Assembly (NCBI GenBank): GCA_964464925.1 | Contig: CAYXLI010000007.1 | Coordinates: forward strand, 124,001 to 188,000 | Source: CAYXLI01 sp964464925 | GTDB lineage: Bacteria; Acidobacteriota; Terriglobia; Bryobacterales; Bryobacteraceae | DNA: 64,000 bases | Direction of reading: 5' to 3' | Shown here: positions 8,441 to 16,767 of the stretch, in pieces | Position numbering within the stretch: position 1 is the stretch's first letter | Layout: the number at the start of each line of letters is the position of its first letter | Program-made: the position numbers and the translations under genes | The notes under the pieces: generated by a model | Told to the model about the DNA's origin: nothing | Seen by the model: the letters and a program-made list of their open reading frames with translations, nothing else | Databases searched by the model: none

Positions 8441-8476
8441 AAAAGTGTAAGCTAACCGGTGGGGTCTGACCCCATC
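8441..8476 (+). repeat. REP-like element, copy 1
   Basis: A 36-bp element with a TGTAAGCTAACC box and a palindrome TGGGGTCTGACCCCA (8460-8474). It matches the second copy at 32611-32646 in inverted orientation at 33 of 36 positions. It lies between two convergent gene ends and abuts the stop codon of the oxidoreductase. Confidence 0.85.
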
Positions 8477-9775
8477 CTAGCGGACGATGAACGGATCGCG
8501 ATAGTTGCGGGTGAACAGCGCGTTCGCTTCCTTGTCGCCGATCACTTCGAACTTCTCGGAATCGAAGTGCAGTGTACGGCCAACGCGATACGAGATGTTC
8601 GCCAAGTGCATCAGGATCGCTGAATCGGCACCTTCCTGGATTTCATGATTGAGGTCTTCGCGCTTGCCGCTGCGGATCGCATCGATGAAGTTCTGCCAGT
8701 TGTTGCCGCCCTTGTTGTTGGACGGACCGGGCTCGGCTTTTTTACCAAGGAAGGTCTGGTACTTGTTATAGCCGTCGATGGCCATGTAGCCATTCGAACC
8801 ATAAAAGACGTTGCCTACGGTGTTTCCGCCGCCGAACTCGCCCTTTTCGCCGATGCCGGCTTCGTGGTTCGTCATCCAATGGCGGACTTCAAACTCCATG
8901 AGTTTCTTCTTGCCGCCTTCGTTGAATTCGTAGGAGACGTTCAGGACGTTGGGAGTTTCCTGGTCATCGTCGAACATAAAGTGACCGCCGATGGCACTGA
9001 TCTTGCTTGGGTAGCGGACGCCGAGTCCCCAACGGCTGATATCGACTTCGTGAATGCCCTGATTGCCGAAATCGCCATTGCCGTAATCCCAGAACCAGTG
9101 CCAGTTGTAGTGGAAGCGGTTCTTGGTGAATTCGTGTTTCGGCGCCGGCCCGAGCCACAGGTCGTAGTTCACGCCAGCCGGCACAGGCTCGGGCTTCGCG
9201 CGGCCGATCGTATCGCGCCACTTGTAGCAGAGTCCGCGGGTCATATAGACGTCGCCGATGACTCCTTCCCGCAGTTTTTGGATGGCTTCCCGTACTCCGA
9301 CGCTGGATCGTGCGTTGACTCCGTTCTGGACGAGGCGGTTGTACTTGCGAGCGGCGGCTACGACCCGCCTGGCCTCGAAGATATTGTGAGTGGCGGGTTT
9401 CTCAACGTATACGTGCTTGCCGGCCTGCACGCCCCAAATGGTTTGTAGCGCGTGCAGATGGTTGGGCGTTGCAATCGAGATCGCATCGATTTCCTTATCG
9501 TCCAGCAACTTTCGAAGGTCGCTGTAGCCGGTGGGGCGTTTGCCCTTGTTCTTCTCGATCTCCCCGAGGCGGGCATTGAGGATCGAATCGTCGATATCGC
9601 AAACCGCGGCGATCTCTACGTTCTCCATTCGAGAATATGCACCGATGTGCGACTTGCCCTGGCCGCGAACGCCTACGCAGGCGACACGGACGCGGTCGCT
9701 GGCAGCCGCCCGGACCCGGGTGGCCAGAGAGCCGGCAGCGAGAGTGGAACCCATCAAAAAGTATCTGCGATCCAT
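8477..9775 (-). CDS. Tat-exported Gfo/Idh/MocA-family oxidoreductase
   Basis: 432 residues. The N-terminus MDRRYFLMGSTLAAGSLATRVRAAAS is a twin-arginine signal. The Rossmann domain follows (VACVGVRGQGKSHIGAY), with the family EKP motif in HVYVEKPATHN and the sugar-binding domain ending in the C-terminal half. GGNNWQNFIDAIRSGKRED is the usual helix near the end. The family oxidises or reduces sugars and cyclitols with NAD(P); substrate cannot be read. Many acidobacterial and planctomycete members carry a Tat signal and are thought to act outside the cytoplasm with pre-bound cofactor. GGAG lies 6 nt before the ATG. A LacI-type site overlaps the promoter. Confidence 0.9.
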   Translation of the reverse strand: MDRRYFLMGSTLAAGSLATRVRAAASDRVRVACVGVRGQGKSHIGAYSRMENVEIAAVCDIDDSILNARLGEIEKNKGKRPTGYSDLRKLLDDKEIDAISIATPNHLHALQTIWGVQAGKHVYVEKPATHNIFEARRVVAAARKYNRLVQNGVNARSSVGVREAIQKLREGVIGDVYMTRGLCYKWRDTIGRAKPEPVPAGVNYDLWLGPAPKHEFTKNRFHYNWHWFWDYGNGDFGNQGIHEVDISRWGLGVRYPSKISAIGGHFMFDDDQETPNVLNVSYEFNEGGKKKLMEFEVRHWMTNHEAGIGEKGEFGGGNTVGNVFYGSNGYMAIDGYNKYQTFLGKKAEPGPSNNKGGNNWQNFIDAIRSGKREDLNHEIQEGADSAILMHLANISYRVGRTLHFDSEKFEVIGDKEANALFTRNYRDPFIVR

Positions 9776-9823
9776 GCTTTCTCCAAATCGATCCCTGCGG
9801 AGGGAGCTCTATTTTGCGCTACT

Positions 9824-9853
9824 ACTATATCGCCAAGGCGCAAACGCTTGCAA
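9824..9853 (-). promoter_or_regulatory. candidate promoter with LacI-type operator for the Gfo/Idh/MocA gene
   Basis: On the minus strand TTGCAA (9848-9853) and TATAGT (9824-9829) are 18 nt apart. GCAAACGCTTGC (9840-9851) has the LacI-family AAnCGnTT core and overlaps the -35. A further inverted repeat TTTGCGC / GCGCAAA (9813-9819 with 9838-9844) brackets the -10. Confidence 0.45.
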
Positions 9854-9894
9854 AGAGGTTACTGCGCAACGCGACTTTGCGGTAGCTTGTATAA

Positions 9895-10410
9895 ATGCAA
9901 ATGAACGCAGAACAGGCTTACGGTATTGCGCAGTTCCTCATCGCGAACCTGCGTGACGAATACAAAACAACGAGGCGTGTGTTGGAGGCCGTTCCGGCCG
10001 ACCAACTTGGGTATCAGCCTTCCGGAAAATGTATGTCGGCTGGAGTTCTGGCCGCGCACATCGCCGGAGCGGAAGTGATGTTCCTGCAATCCGTGATTCA
10101 GGGCGAGTTTCAGCGTTCGCAGGCCAACGAGGCTGAGCAATTGAAGACCCCGGCTGATGTGCTCGCCTATTATGATCAAGTTCCGGCGTTGCTCCATGAA
10201 GCAAGTAAGCTGACCCCGGAGCAGTTTGCGAAAATAATTCAGTTTTTCCACTTCCAGCTTCCGGCGGTGGTCCTGTTGAACATCAATCTCAAGCACACTA
10301 TTCATCACCGCGGGCAGCTTTCGGCGTATCTCCGTCCAATGGGGGCGAAGGTGCCGGCTATCTACGGCGGCAGCGCGGATGAACCCATCAGCGTGCCGGC
10401 TGAAGCCTAG
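9895..10410 (+). CDS. DinB-family protein (DfsB/YfiT-like four-helix metal protein)
   Basis: 171 residues from ATG 9895; ATG 9901 is equally possible. The three-histidine metal site of the DinB fold can be seen: a histidine in the second helix (AGVLAAHIAGAEVMF) and two in the last (LKHTIHHRGQLSAYLRPMG). DinB-like proteins include thiol-dependent transferases and damage-induced proteins of unknown reaction. There is no Shine-Dalgarno; TATAAA (9890-9895) sits just before ATG 9901, so the message may be leaderless. It is followed 24 bp later by an M20 peptidase on the same strand. Confidence 0.85.
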   Translation: MQMNAEQAYGIAQFLIANLRDEYKTTRRVLEAVPADQLGYQPSGKCMSAGVLAAHIAGAEVMFLQSVIQGEFQRSQANEAEQLKTPADVLAYYDQVPALLHEASKLTPEQFAKIIQFFHFQLPAVVLLNINLKHTIHHRGQLSAYLRPMGAKVPAIYGGSADEPISVPAEA

Positions 10411-10422
10411 CCCAGACTGCTC

Positions 10423-10428
10423 TACAAT
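10423..10428 (+). promoter_or_regulatory. -10 box of a possible leaderless M20 peptidase transcript
   Basis: TACAAT ends 6 nt before the ATG at 10435 and there is no Shine-Dalgarno. It lies in the short gap after the DinB stop. Confidence 0.4.
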
Positions 10429-10434
10429 TGGGGC

Positions 10435-11838
10435 ATGCCTCGCTTCCGGGTCGCCGGCGTCTGTCTATTCTTGTGCTCGTTCGCGGCCCTGGCAGGGTCC
10501 CCCGCAGTCGATTGGAAGAAAACACAAAGCGAAATCCTCGCCCACTACACAGCGCTCCTGAAGCTAAATACGAGCAGCCCTCCCGGCAATGAAACCCTCG
10601 CCGCCCGCTACCTGCAGCAGGTGCTGGAGCGAGAAGGCATCCCGAGCAGGATTTTCGCTTTGGAACCCGATCGCGCGAATGTCGTTGCGCGGCTGAAGGG
10701 GAACGGCTCCAAGAAGCCTCTACTCCTTATGGGACACACGGACGTGGTCGGCGTGCAGCGGGACAAGTGGACAGTGGACCCGTTCAGCGCCATTCGACAG
10801 GATGGCTACGTTTACGGTCGAGGAGCTATCGACGATAAGGATAAAGTGACGGCGTGCCTGATGGTCCTCCTGACCCTCAAGCGACTGCACCTGCGATTGG
10901 ACCGCGACGTGATTTTCCTCGGCGAAGCCGGTGAAGAGGGAACCACGCGTGTGGGCATTGACTACATGGTGAAGGAGCACTGGGATGAGATCGGGGCCGA
11001 GTATGCCCTAACCGAAGGAGGCGGAGGACTGATCAGGAACGGACATCCGGTGTACGCCACCATCTCCACTACCGAGAAGGTTCCGCGGGGCGTTCGGCTG
11101 ATCGCACACGGTACCGCGGGGCATGGGTCGGTTCCGCGCCCGGACAACGCCGTGTCAAGGCTCGCCCTGGCTGTGGGAAAGATCTCTGCGTGGCAACCAT
11201 CCATGCGTTTGAACGACACGACACGGGCCTACTTCGAGCGGCTTGCGACTGTCAGCGCCCCGCAGGACGCCGCACGCTACAACGGGCTCGTGAATCGCGA
11301 CAAGGCGCCGACTATCGAGAAGTACTTTGCAGAGCACGAATTGACCCACTACTCGATGCTGCGAACAAGTGTAGTACCTACGATTCTGAAGGCGGGCTTC
11401 CGAAGCAACGTGATCCCATCAGAGGCGGAGGCAACGCTCGATGTCCGTGCGCTGCCGGATGAGGATCTGGATAAGCTCGTGGCGGAGATGCGGAGCGTGA
11501 TCAACGATCCCAACGTGGATGTGGTTATGACAAAGACGGGCCGCCCTGCGGGCCAACCCTCCAGACTGGACAACGAGATGTTCAAAGCGCTCGAGAACTC
11601 GATCGCGAAGACCTATCCCGGAGCGATCACGCTACCAACGATGCTGACGGGAGCGACGGATATGGCTCAGCTAAGGGCGCGAGGCGTGCAGGCGTACGGC
11701 TTCGGTCCGATGATCGAAGATAAGGACCGGTTCGCGCATGCGGCGCATGGGGACGACGAGCGTCTACAGGAGCGCGCTCTTTACAAAATGGTGGAGTTTC
11801 TCTGGAATGCAGTCACCGAGGTTGCGGCTGCGAAGTAA
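10435..11838 (+). CDS. exported M20-family metallopeptidase
   Basis: 467 residues with an N-terminal signal (GVCLFLCSFAALAGS). The M20 zinc-site motifs are present: GHTDVV (H101, D103), RGAIDDKD (D133/D134), and the catalytic pair in GEAGEEG (E167/E168). The dimerisation domain follows (APQDAARYNGL region), then the second half of the catalytic domain with TGATDMAQLRARGVQAYGFGP and a final HAAHGDDERL. Length fits carboxypeptidase-like members that trim peptides in the periplasm. It probably works near the other secreted peptidases of the window, but no operon partner fixes its substrate. Confidence 0.9.
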   Translation: MPRFRVAGVCLFLCSFAALAGSPAVDWKKTQSEILAHYTALLKLNTSSPPGNETLAARYLQQVLEREGIPSRIFALEPDRANVVARLKGNGSKKPLLLMGHTDVVGVQRDKWTVDPFSAIRQDGYVYGRGAIDDKDKVTACLMVLLTLKRLHLRLDRDVIFLGEAGEEGTTRVGIDYMVKEHWDEIGAEYALTEGGGGLIRNGHPVYATISTTEKVPRGVRLIAHGTAGHGSVPRPDNAVSRLALAVGKISAWQPSMRLNDTTRAYFERLATVSAPQDAARYNGLVNRDKAPTIEKYFAEHELTHYSMLRTSVVPTILKAGFRSNVIPSEAEATLDVRALPDEDLDKLVAEMRSVINDPNVDVVMTKTGRPAGQPSRLDNEMFKALENSIAKTYPGAITLPTMLTGATDMAQLRARGVQAYGFGPMIEDKDRFAHAAHGDDERLQERALYKMVEFLWNAVTEVAAAK

Positions 11839-11930
11839 GGCCCCACACCACCGCGGAGTTTAGCAGAGCCGCGTTCAGAGTGGCTGGTATATTCCAAGGA
11901 GCACCAAATCCCAAGGAGGAGAATCGTCCA

Positions 11931-12776
11931 GTGAGTCAGAGTGTGCCCTCAGGGGCGGAATTCAAAAAACAATTGCGGGCCGGAGAGCCCAAGATGGGGT
12001 TGTTCATCAATTCGCACAGCCCGACGCTAGTGGAGCAGCTTGCGCACAGCGGCTATGACTGGCTGCTGGTGGATACGCAGCACGGACCGATGGGATACGA
12101 AACTCTGTCGGGAATGCTGGCAGGAATCGCGAGCGGCGGCGCAAAGTCGATGGTTCGTGTCGGAGGATATTCGGACCGGCCGGGCATCCAGCAGGCGCTC
12201 GACATGGGCGCCGACGGCGTGCTTGTGCCTTACATCAACAACGCGGACGAGGCACGGCAGGCTGTCAGTTGCGCACGTTATCCGACCGCCGGAACACGTT
12301 CCGTCTATTTCCCGCAGCGCAGTATGAATAAGGCGGGTTTGCTAGGCTACGCCGGCGCAGCAAATGACAATGTGATCGTCGCGCTGCAGGTAGAGACGGC
12401 CGATTGCATCAAGAATATCGATGAGATCGCGGCGGTTCCGGGCGTGGACATTCTCTTCCTGGGACAGAATGACTTGTGCATGTCGATGGGATTGTATGAA
12501 AAGTACGAGTTCCCGCACATGTATACTTCCCCCGAATTGCAGGAAGCGACGAACGCGCTGATTGCAGCGGCGAAAAAGAACAATGTGATTCTCGGGCTGT
12601 TCCTGTTCGGTACCGCCCGTGTGGGCGAGTTCCTGGAGAAAGGATTCACCTTCATCAGCATCGGCAACGATCTGCATCATGTGCTGACGCAAGCCGGCGC
12701 GTATGTAGCAGACATGGAGAAGATCGCGGAGAGCAAGGGCAAGAACTGGACGCGCAGACCGACGGCCCTGTTCTAG
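11931..12776 (+). CDS. HpcH/HpaI aldolase family protein (2-keto-3-deoxy acid aldolase type)
   Basis: About 281 residues from GTG 11931, chosen because AGGAGG (11914-11919) precedes it by 11 nt; the longer frame from 11880 has no site. The class II pyruvate-aldolase pattern is clear: GYDWLLVDTQHGPMGYE (base histidine), MVRVGGY (arginine), GADGVLVPYINNADEARQAV, QVETADCIKNIDEIAAVPGVDILFLGQNDL (metal-binding Glu and Asp). Family members cleave 4-hydroxy-2-oxoheptanedioate or 2-keto-3-deoxy-L-rhamnonate to pyruvate plus an aldehyde. The rhamnonate-type function would suit the enolase-superfamily dehydratase 8 kb away, which is inference. It overlaps the convergent FUSC gene by 4 bp. Confidence 0.87.
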   Translation: MSQSVPSGAEFKKQLRAGEPKMGLFINSHSPTLVEQLAHSGYDWLLVDTQHGPMGYETLSGMLAGIASGGAKSMVRVGGYSDRPGIQQALDMGADGVLVPYINNADEARQAVSCARYPTAGTRSVYFPQRSMNKAGLLGYAGAANDNVIVALQVETADCIKNIDEIAAVPGVDILFLGQNDLCMSMGLYEKYEFPHMYTSPELQEATNALIAAAKKNNVILGLFLFGTARVGEFLEKGFTFISIGNDLHHVLTQAGAYVADMEKIAESKGKNWTRRPTALF

Positions 12777-14926
12777 AGGTTCGAGGCTGGAGGACGCGCG
12801 TCCTCCAGCCAGCGGAGGATTTCCTCCGTCAGCGTGTTCAAGCTATTGGTGATGCGGTCGGTTTCGACATTAACGAGCGCATAGCGCTCCGTAAGCGCAT
12901 CGCCGGACGTAACCAGTGCGTGGTGATCCTCGCGGAGATCCGGCAGGTGCGCGCGGTCCAGGGGGGATCCGCGCAAGCCTGCCGCCAGATAGTACAACGT
13001 GAGTTCGATGTGGTCCGCGAGCGCGCGAAACGCTGCCCGAGCGGGAACAGGATGGCTTCGCGACAGACCAGCTTCGAGCGCCATCATCGCGTGTACCAAG
13101 CGGTGCGAACTGGCCAGGACCGCACCGAGTGTGTGAATTTCATCCGGAGTGACACGCGGTTCCGCAATGAGGCGATCCGCCGACCCTTCGAGGTTAGACC
13201 TCGCCAGGCGGCTATCCAGCCGCGCACGATCGAGTTGGCGGGCGTGGGACTCCTCTGTTTGCGTGTAGGCATCGCGAATCGCGCGGAAATAGACGCGGTA
13301 GGCATCCAACAGACGCGCGCCCATTTCCTTTACCTGCTTTCGCTCCCATGTGGGCCAGATCCAATACGCAATCAGGCACAAACTCCCGCCGATCAGGGTA
13401 TTCAAGCCGCGAGCGGAGATGGTGTCCGCCGGTGCCACACCAGTAAGCGCCAGCAGCAACACGACATACGCCGTGATGCAGATCACCAACACGCCGTAAT
13501 TCGCCGGTCCCAACCAGCGCAGCGCGAATGCTACCAGGGCCATGAGGATGAGAATCGCCGCGTTGGATGGGTGCAGGACGTGAAATAGCGCCGTGGAAAG
13601 CACCAGGCCAATGAAGGTGCCGGCCAGGCGCAGAACGCCGCGGCTAAAGGTGGCAGTGAAGTCGGGTTTCAGCACGATGGCCACGGTCATTGGCAGCCAA
13701 TACGAGCGGCGCAGGTCGAATCCGCGCGCTATCGTATCGCCAATCATGATGCAGGCAGCCATGCGCAAGGCGTGACGGAAACCGGTAGAACCGAGGCTGA
13801 GGTTCGCGCGGACCGTCGCTAAGGCACTGCTCAGCCGCAGGCCCCACGGCTGGGCGGCTTCGCGGGTCTGAAAGTTTTCGAGCCCCTTAGGCGTCGCGGA
13901 AGCAGCGAGGTCGATGGCCGATCGCAACTGACCGCCGAGGGCATCCATTTGAAAACGGGCATCCCGGACCATGGCATGACAGCCTTGCCTGAGATGCTCG
14001 GCTATGCTCTGGAATTCCGAGAGCAGTTCGGGTGTGGATTCGGCGGGCCGACCCATGGAGAGCGCCTGAGCAATGATCGCCAGAAGTTCTGCAGCGACGG
14101 CGAGCCCGCGATCGAGCACGGGCAGCTCAGGGCAATCCGGTTCCTCGCGTTGCAGGCGTGTGCGAAGGCGAGAAAGCGCGAGCAGGCTGAGCCGCATGCG
14201 CTCAGCCTGGCTGAGCAGCATCCGGTAGCGTTCGGCTTCGATGGAGTGATCCCGGTCGAGAGCTTCCAGCGCGTGTTGCGCCTGGGTACTGGCGGCCGAA
14301 GCGGGCGGCGCCACTGCGGCGCTGGCGGGCGGAGACGCGGCGGCCCGGAACAGTTCGCTAAAGAAATGCGCGAGCGCGCGGCGTTCCGGTTCATACCGTC
14401 GGACGGGCCAGAACAGAAGAGAGAGCGATGTCTGCAAAAGGCCGCCCCCGAAAGCAAGCAATCCGGAATACAGGGCGCGCTCGGGTGTGAGCGGCTGCGC
14501 AGCAAAGACGACGAGAGTTACGAGACTGATGACGCCCAGATCCGCGGCGGTTGTATTCAAAGCGACCAGCAAGCCCGCGGCAAATGCCCATGCGGTTGCG
14601 AGCGCCACACTCGATATGTTGCTCAGCGCGGAAACCCCGCCGGCGGCTACTGCGATGCTGACCATCACGGTGGCAGCGAGCATGCGAAATGCTCTCTGCA
14701 GGTACGGATCAGTACTATCCGAGAACGCCACGTTCAGCGCACCAGTGGCCATGACCACCCCGGCCGAAACAGAATCCACTGCAACGCCGATGGCGAGAGG
14801 CAGTGTGATCCCGACGGCATTGCGCAGGCCGATCCAAGGGTTGAGCTTGTCTTTCTCGAATCGGGTTATCGTCTGCCAAAGCGCGGACCAGGGATTAGGC
14901 TGCGCGGGCGTTCGTTCGAGCAGCAT
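12773..14926 (-). CDS. FUSC-family membrane protein (aromatic acid exporter type)
   Basis: 717 residues with the duplicated architecture of FUSC/YccS proteins. A first membrane block lies at about residues 35-175 and a second at about 395-535 (RMAACIMIGDTIARGFDLRRSYWLPMTVAIVLKPDF, the conserved core of the FUSC domain). Long soluble helical regions follow each block. Family members (AaeB, YccS) export p-hydroxybenzoate or related compounds, but many are uncharacterised. It begins 7 bp after the stop of the SemiSWEET gene, so the two are probably co-transcribed. Confidence 0.88.
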   Translation of the reverse strand: MLLERTPAQPNPWSALWQTITRFEKDKLNPWIGLRNAVGITLPLAIGVAVDSVSAGVVMATGALNVAFSDSTDPYLQRAFRMLAATVMVSIAVAAGGVSALSNISSVALATAWAFAAGLLVALNTTAADLGVISLVTLVVFAAQPLTPERALYSGLLAFGGGLLQTSLSLLFWPVRRYEPERRALAHFFSELFRAAASPPASAAVAPPASAASTQAQHALEALDRDHSIEAERYRMLLSQAERMRLSLLALSRLRTRLQREEPDCPELPVLDRGLAVAAELLAIIAQALSMGRPAESTPELLSEFQSIAEHLRQGCHAMVRDARFQMDALGGQLRSAIDLAASATPKGLENFQTREAAQPWGLRLSSALATVRANLSLGSTGFRHALRMAACIMIGDTIARGFDLRRSYWLPMTVAIVLKPDFTATFSRGVLRLAGTFIGLVLSTALFHVLHPSNAAILILMALVAFALRWLGPANYGVLVICITAYVVLLLALTGVAPADTISARGLNTLIGGSLCLIAYWIWPTWERKQVKEMGARLLDAYRVYFRAIRDAYTQTEESHARQLDRARLDSRLARSNLEGSADRLIAEPRVTPDEIHTLGAVLASSHRLVHAMMALEAGLSRSHPVPARAAFRALADHIELTLYYLAAGLRGSPLDRAHLPDLREDHHALVTSGDALTERYALVNVETDRITNSLNTLTEEILRWLEDARPPASNL

Positions 14927-14933
14927 CTCAGGT

Positions 14934-15218
14934 TCAGGATAAAGGGTCGCCCCGCGTGCGCCGCTTCAATACAACAATGGCGAGGATCTGCACGGCAGTG
15001 AGGCCGTTCGCCATAATGATCGGCCAGGAGTAAACAATTAAGCCGTAAACCAGCCACAAGCCGACGCCCGTACCGAATAGCAGCAGCATGGGCCAGGAAA
15101 GGTCGCGTCCTCCCGTTCGCCATGTCTGGTATACCTGGGGCGCGAATGCGAAGGTTGTGAGCGCACCGGCAATGAACCCGATGCTCTGCACGTACGGCTG
15201 AATCAATCGAAGTCCCAC
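14934..15218 (-). CDS. SemiSWEET-family transporter
   Basis: 94 residues, the size of a bacterial SemiSWEET (one three-helix bundle that dimerises). Hydrophobic helices lie at about 12-30, 41-61 and 67-85. The PQ-loop motif FAPQVYQTWRTGGRDLSWPMLLLFGTG is visible in its key residues P-Q and the L-S-W-x-M stretch. SemiSWEETs move sugars across the inner membrane by facilitated diffusion; some have other small substrates. The start is GTG 15218 with a weak upstream site, so it could be a few codons off. It leads the FUSC gene. Confidence 0.88.
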   Translation of the reverse strand: MGLRLIQPYVQSIGFIAGALTTFAFAPQVYQTWRTGGRDLSWPMLLLFGTGVGLWLVYGLIVYSWPIIMANGLTAVQILAIVVLKRRTRGDPLS

Positions 15219-15387
15219 TCTTCAGGATGACATGCCCCGGTGCTTATCTCCGGCTTTCCTGTACACTGAAAGCATGGCAGCAGTACCAGCCAGCGCTCGC
15301 CCTTCTCTCTTCGGATCCGATTAAACCGGAGTGGTCCTACCGCGTAGTCAGTTCACAGCTAACGAACTATCTCAGGAGGATCTGTCT

Positions 15388-16767
15388 ATGGTGACCGGAA
15401 CTCGTCGCGGCGGTCTGCCTCATCTGGTGACTTCCCTGCCCGGACCTCATGCGCAGGAGATCATCGCTCGTGATCATGCCGTGCTTTCGCCTTCCTACAC
15501 GCGCGGTTACCCGCTGGTAGCCAAACGCGGTAACGGCGCCATTATCGAAGACGTGGACGGCAACCAGTTTCTGGATTTCAATGCCGGAATTGCGGTAGTG
15601 GCTTCAGGTCACTGCCACCCCCATGTTGTGGAAGCAATTCAGAAGCAAGCCGCCGAGTTGATCCACATGTCCGGAACGGATTTCTATTACGAAGGCATGG
15701 TGGAGCTTGCGGAGAAGTTGGCGGCACTCGTTCCGGGTGGGGGCCCGCGGCGCGTTTACTTCGGCAACTCGGGTACGGAGGCAGTGGAGGCCGCGCTGAA
15801 GCTCGCGCGGTATCACACCGGACGCCAGCAGTTCATCGCGTTCTACGGAAGCTTCCATGGCCGTACGATGGGCTCATTGTCATTGACGGCTTCGAAGAGC
15901 GTGCAGAAGACGGGATTCGCGCCGCTGGTGCCAGGCGTACATCACATTCCGTTTGCGAACTGCTACCGGTGCGCCTATAACCGAACTCCGGAAACATGTG
16001 CGGTGGAGTGCGTGAAAGTGATCGAAGACGTGCTCATGCGGCATGTGGCGCCCGCCAACGAGATTGCGGGAATCTTCCTGGAGCCGATTCAGGGCGAAGG
16101 CGGATACGTGGTACCCCCTCGAAAGTTCTTCGACGAATTGCAGGCAGTGGCGGAGCGTGAGAACATCCTGCTGATCTGCGACGAAATTCAGAGCGGGATG
16201 GGACGCACCGGCAAGATGTTCGCATCAGAGCACTTCGGTGCGAAGCCCGACATCATTACGATCGCGAAAGGGATAGCCAGCGGGCTGCCGCTCTCCGCTA
16301 CGATATCCCGCGCGGACGTGATGAACTGGAAGCCCGGTATGCATGCGTCGACGTTCGGAGGAAATCCTGTCGCCATCGCCGCGTCACTGGCGACCTTCGA
16401 ACTGCTGGAGCAGGAACTGATGGACAATGCGGCGCGGCTAGGGCAGCACATCCTGGAGCGCATTAACGATTGGCCGAGACGATTTCCGATTGTCGGAGAG
16501 GTGCGCGGGCTCGGCCTGATGATCGGCATAGAGTTCGTCCGCGACCAGAATACGAAGGAGCGAGCGGCGGAACTGCGAGACCGAATCGAGAAAATGGCCT
16601 TCGAGCGCGGTTTGCTGGTGTTGGGCGCCGGGCCAAATTCGCTGCGTCTCTGCCCCCCGCTGGTGATCAATAAGGACCAGGCGGACTTTGCCGTCGATAC
16701 ACTGGAGGAATGCCTCATGGCAGTTCTGCGAGAACCCTCCTTGTTCTCGACGTCGGCTGCGGTGTAA
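15388..16767 (+). CDS. class III PLP-dependent aminotransferase (acetylornithine/4-aminobutyrate type)
   Basis: 459 residues from ATG 15388, which has AGGAGG (15374-15379) at 8 nt. The class III hallmarks are present: YFGNSGTEAVEAALKLAR (phosphate-binding), FHGRTMGSLS, the CDEIQSGMGRTG aspartate that pairs with PLP nitrogen, and the Schiff-base lysine in TIAKGIASGLPL. STFGGNPVA closes the site. Family members transfer amino groups from GABA, ornithine or lysine to 2-oxoglutarate; a group with this length and N-terminus also includes amino-acid racemases. The 3' end overlaps the methyltransferase by 58 bp. Confidence 0.9.
   Translation: MVTGTRRGGLPHLVTSLPGPHAQEIIARDHAVLSPSYTRGYPLVAKRGNGAIIEDVDGNQFLDFNAGIAVVASGHCHPHVVEAIQKQAAELIHMSGTDFYYEGMVELAEKLAALVPGGGPRRVYFGNSGTEAVEAALKLARYHTGRQQFIAFYGSFHGRTMGSLSLTASKSVQKTGFAPLVPGVHHIPFANCYRCAYNRTPETCAVECVKVIEDVLMRHVAPANEIAGIFLEPIQGEGGYVVPPRKFFDELQAVAERENILLICDEIQSGMGRTGKMFASEHFGAKPDIITIAKGIASGLPLSATISRADVMNWKPGMHASTFGGNPVAIAASLATFELLEQELMDNAARLGQHILERINDWPRRFPIVGEVRGLGLMIGIEFVRDQNTKERAAELRDRIEKMAFERGLLVLGAGPNSLRLCPPLVINKDQADFAVDTLEECLMAVLREPSLFSTSAAV

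Noticed and set aside
8645..9448. 267-codon plus-strand frame
   Set aside because: Antisense of the Gfo/Idh/MocA gene; the valine/alanine-rich product is a mirror of that coding sequence.
13949..15001. Long plus-strand frame (350 codons)
   Set aside because: Antisense to the FUSC gene and extends into the SemiSWEET gene; no recognisable motif and biased composition.
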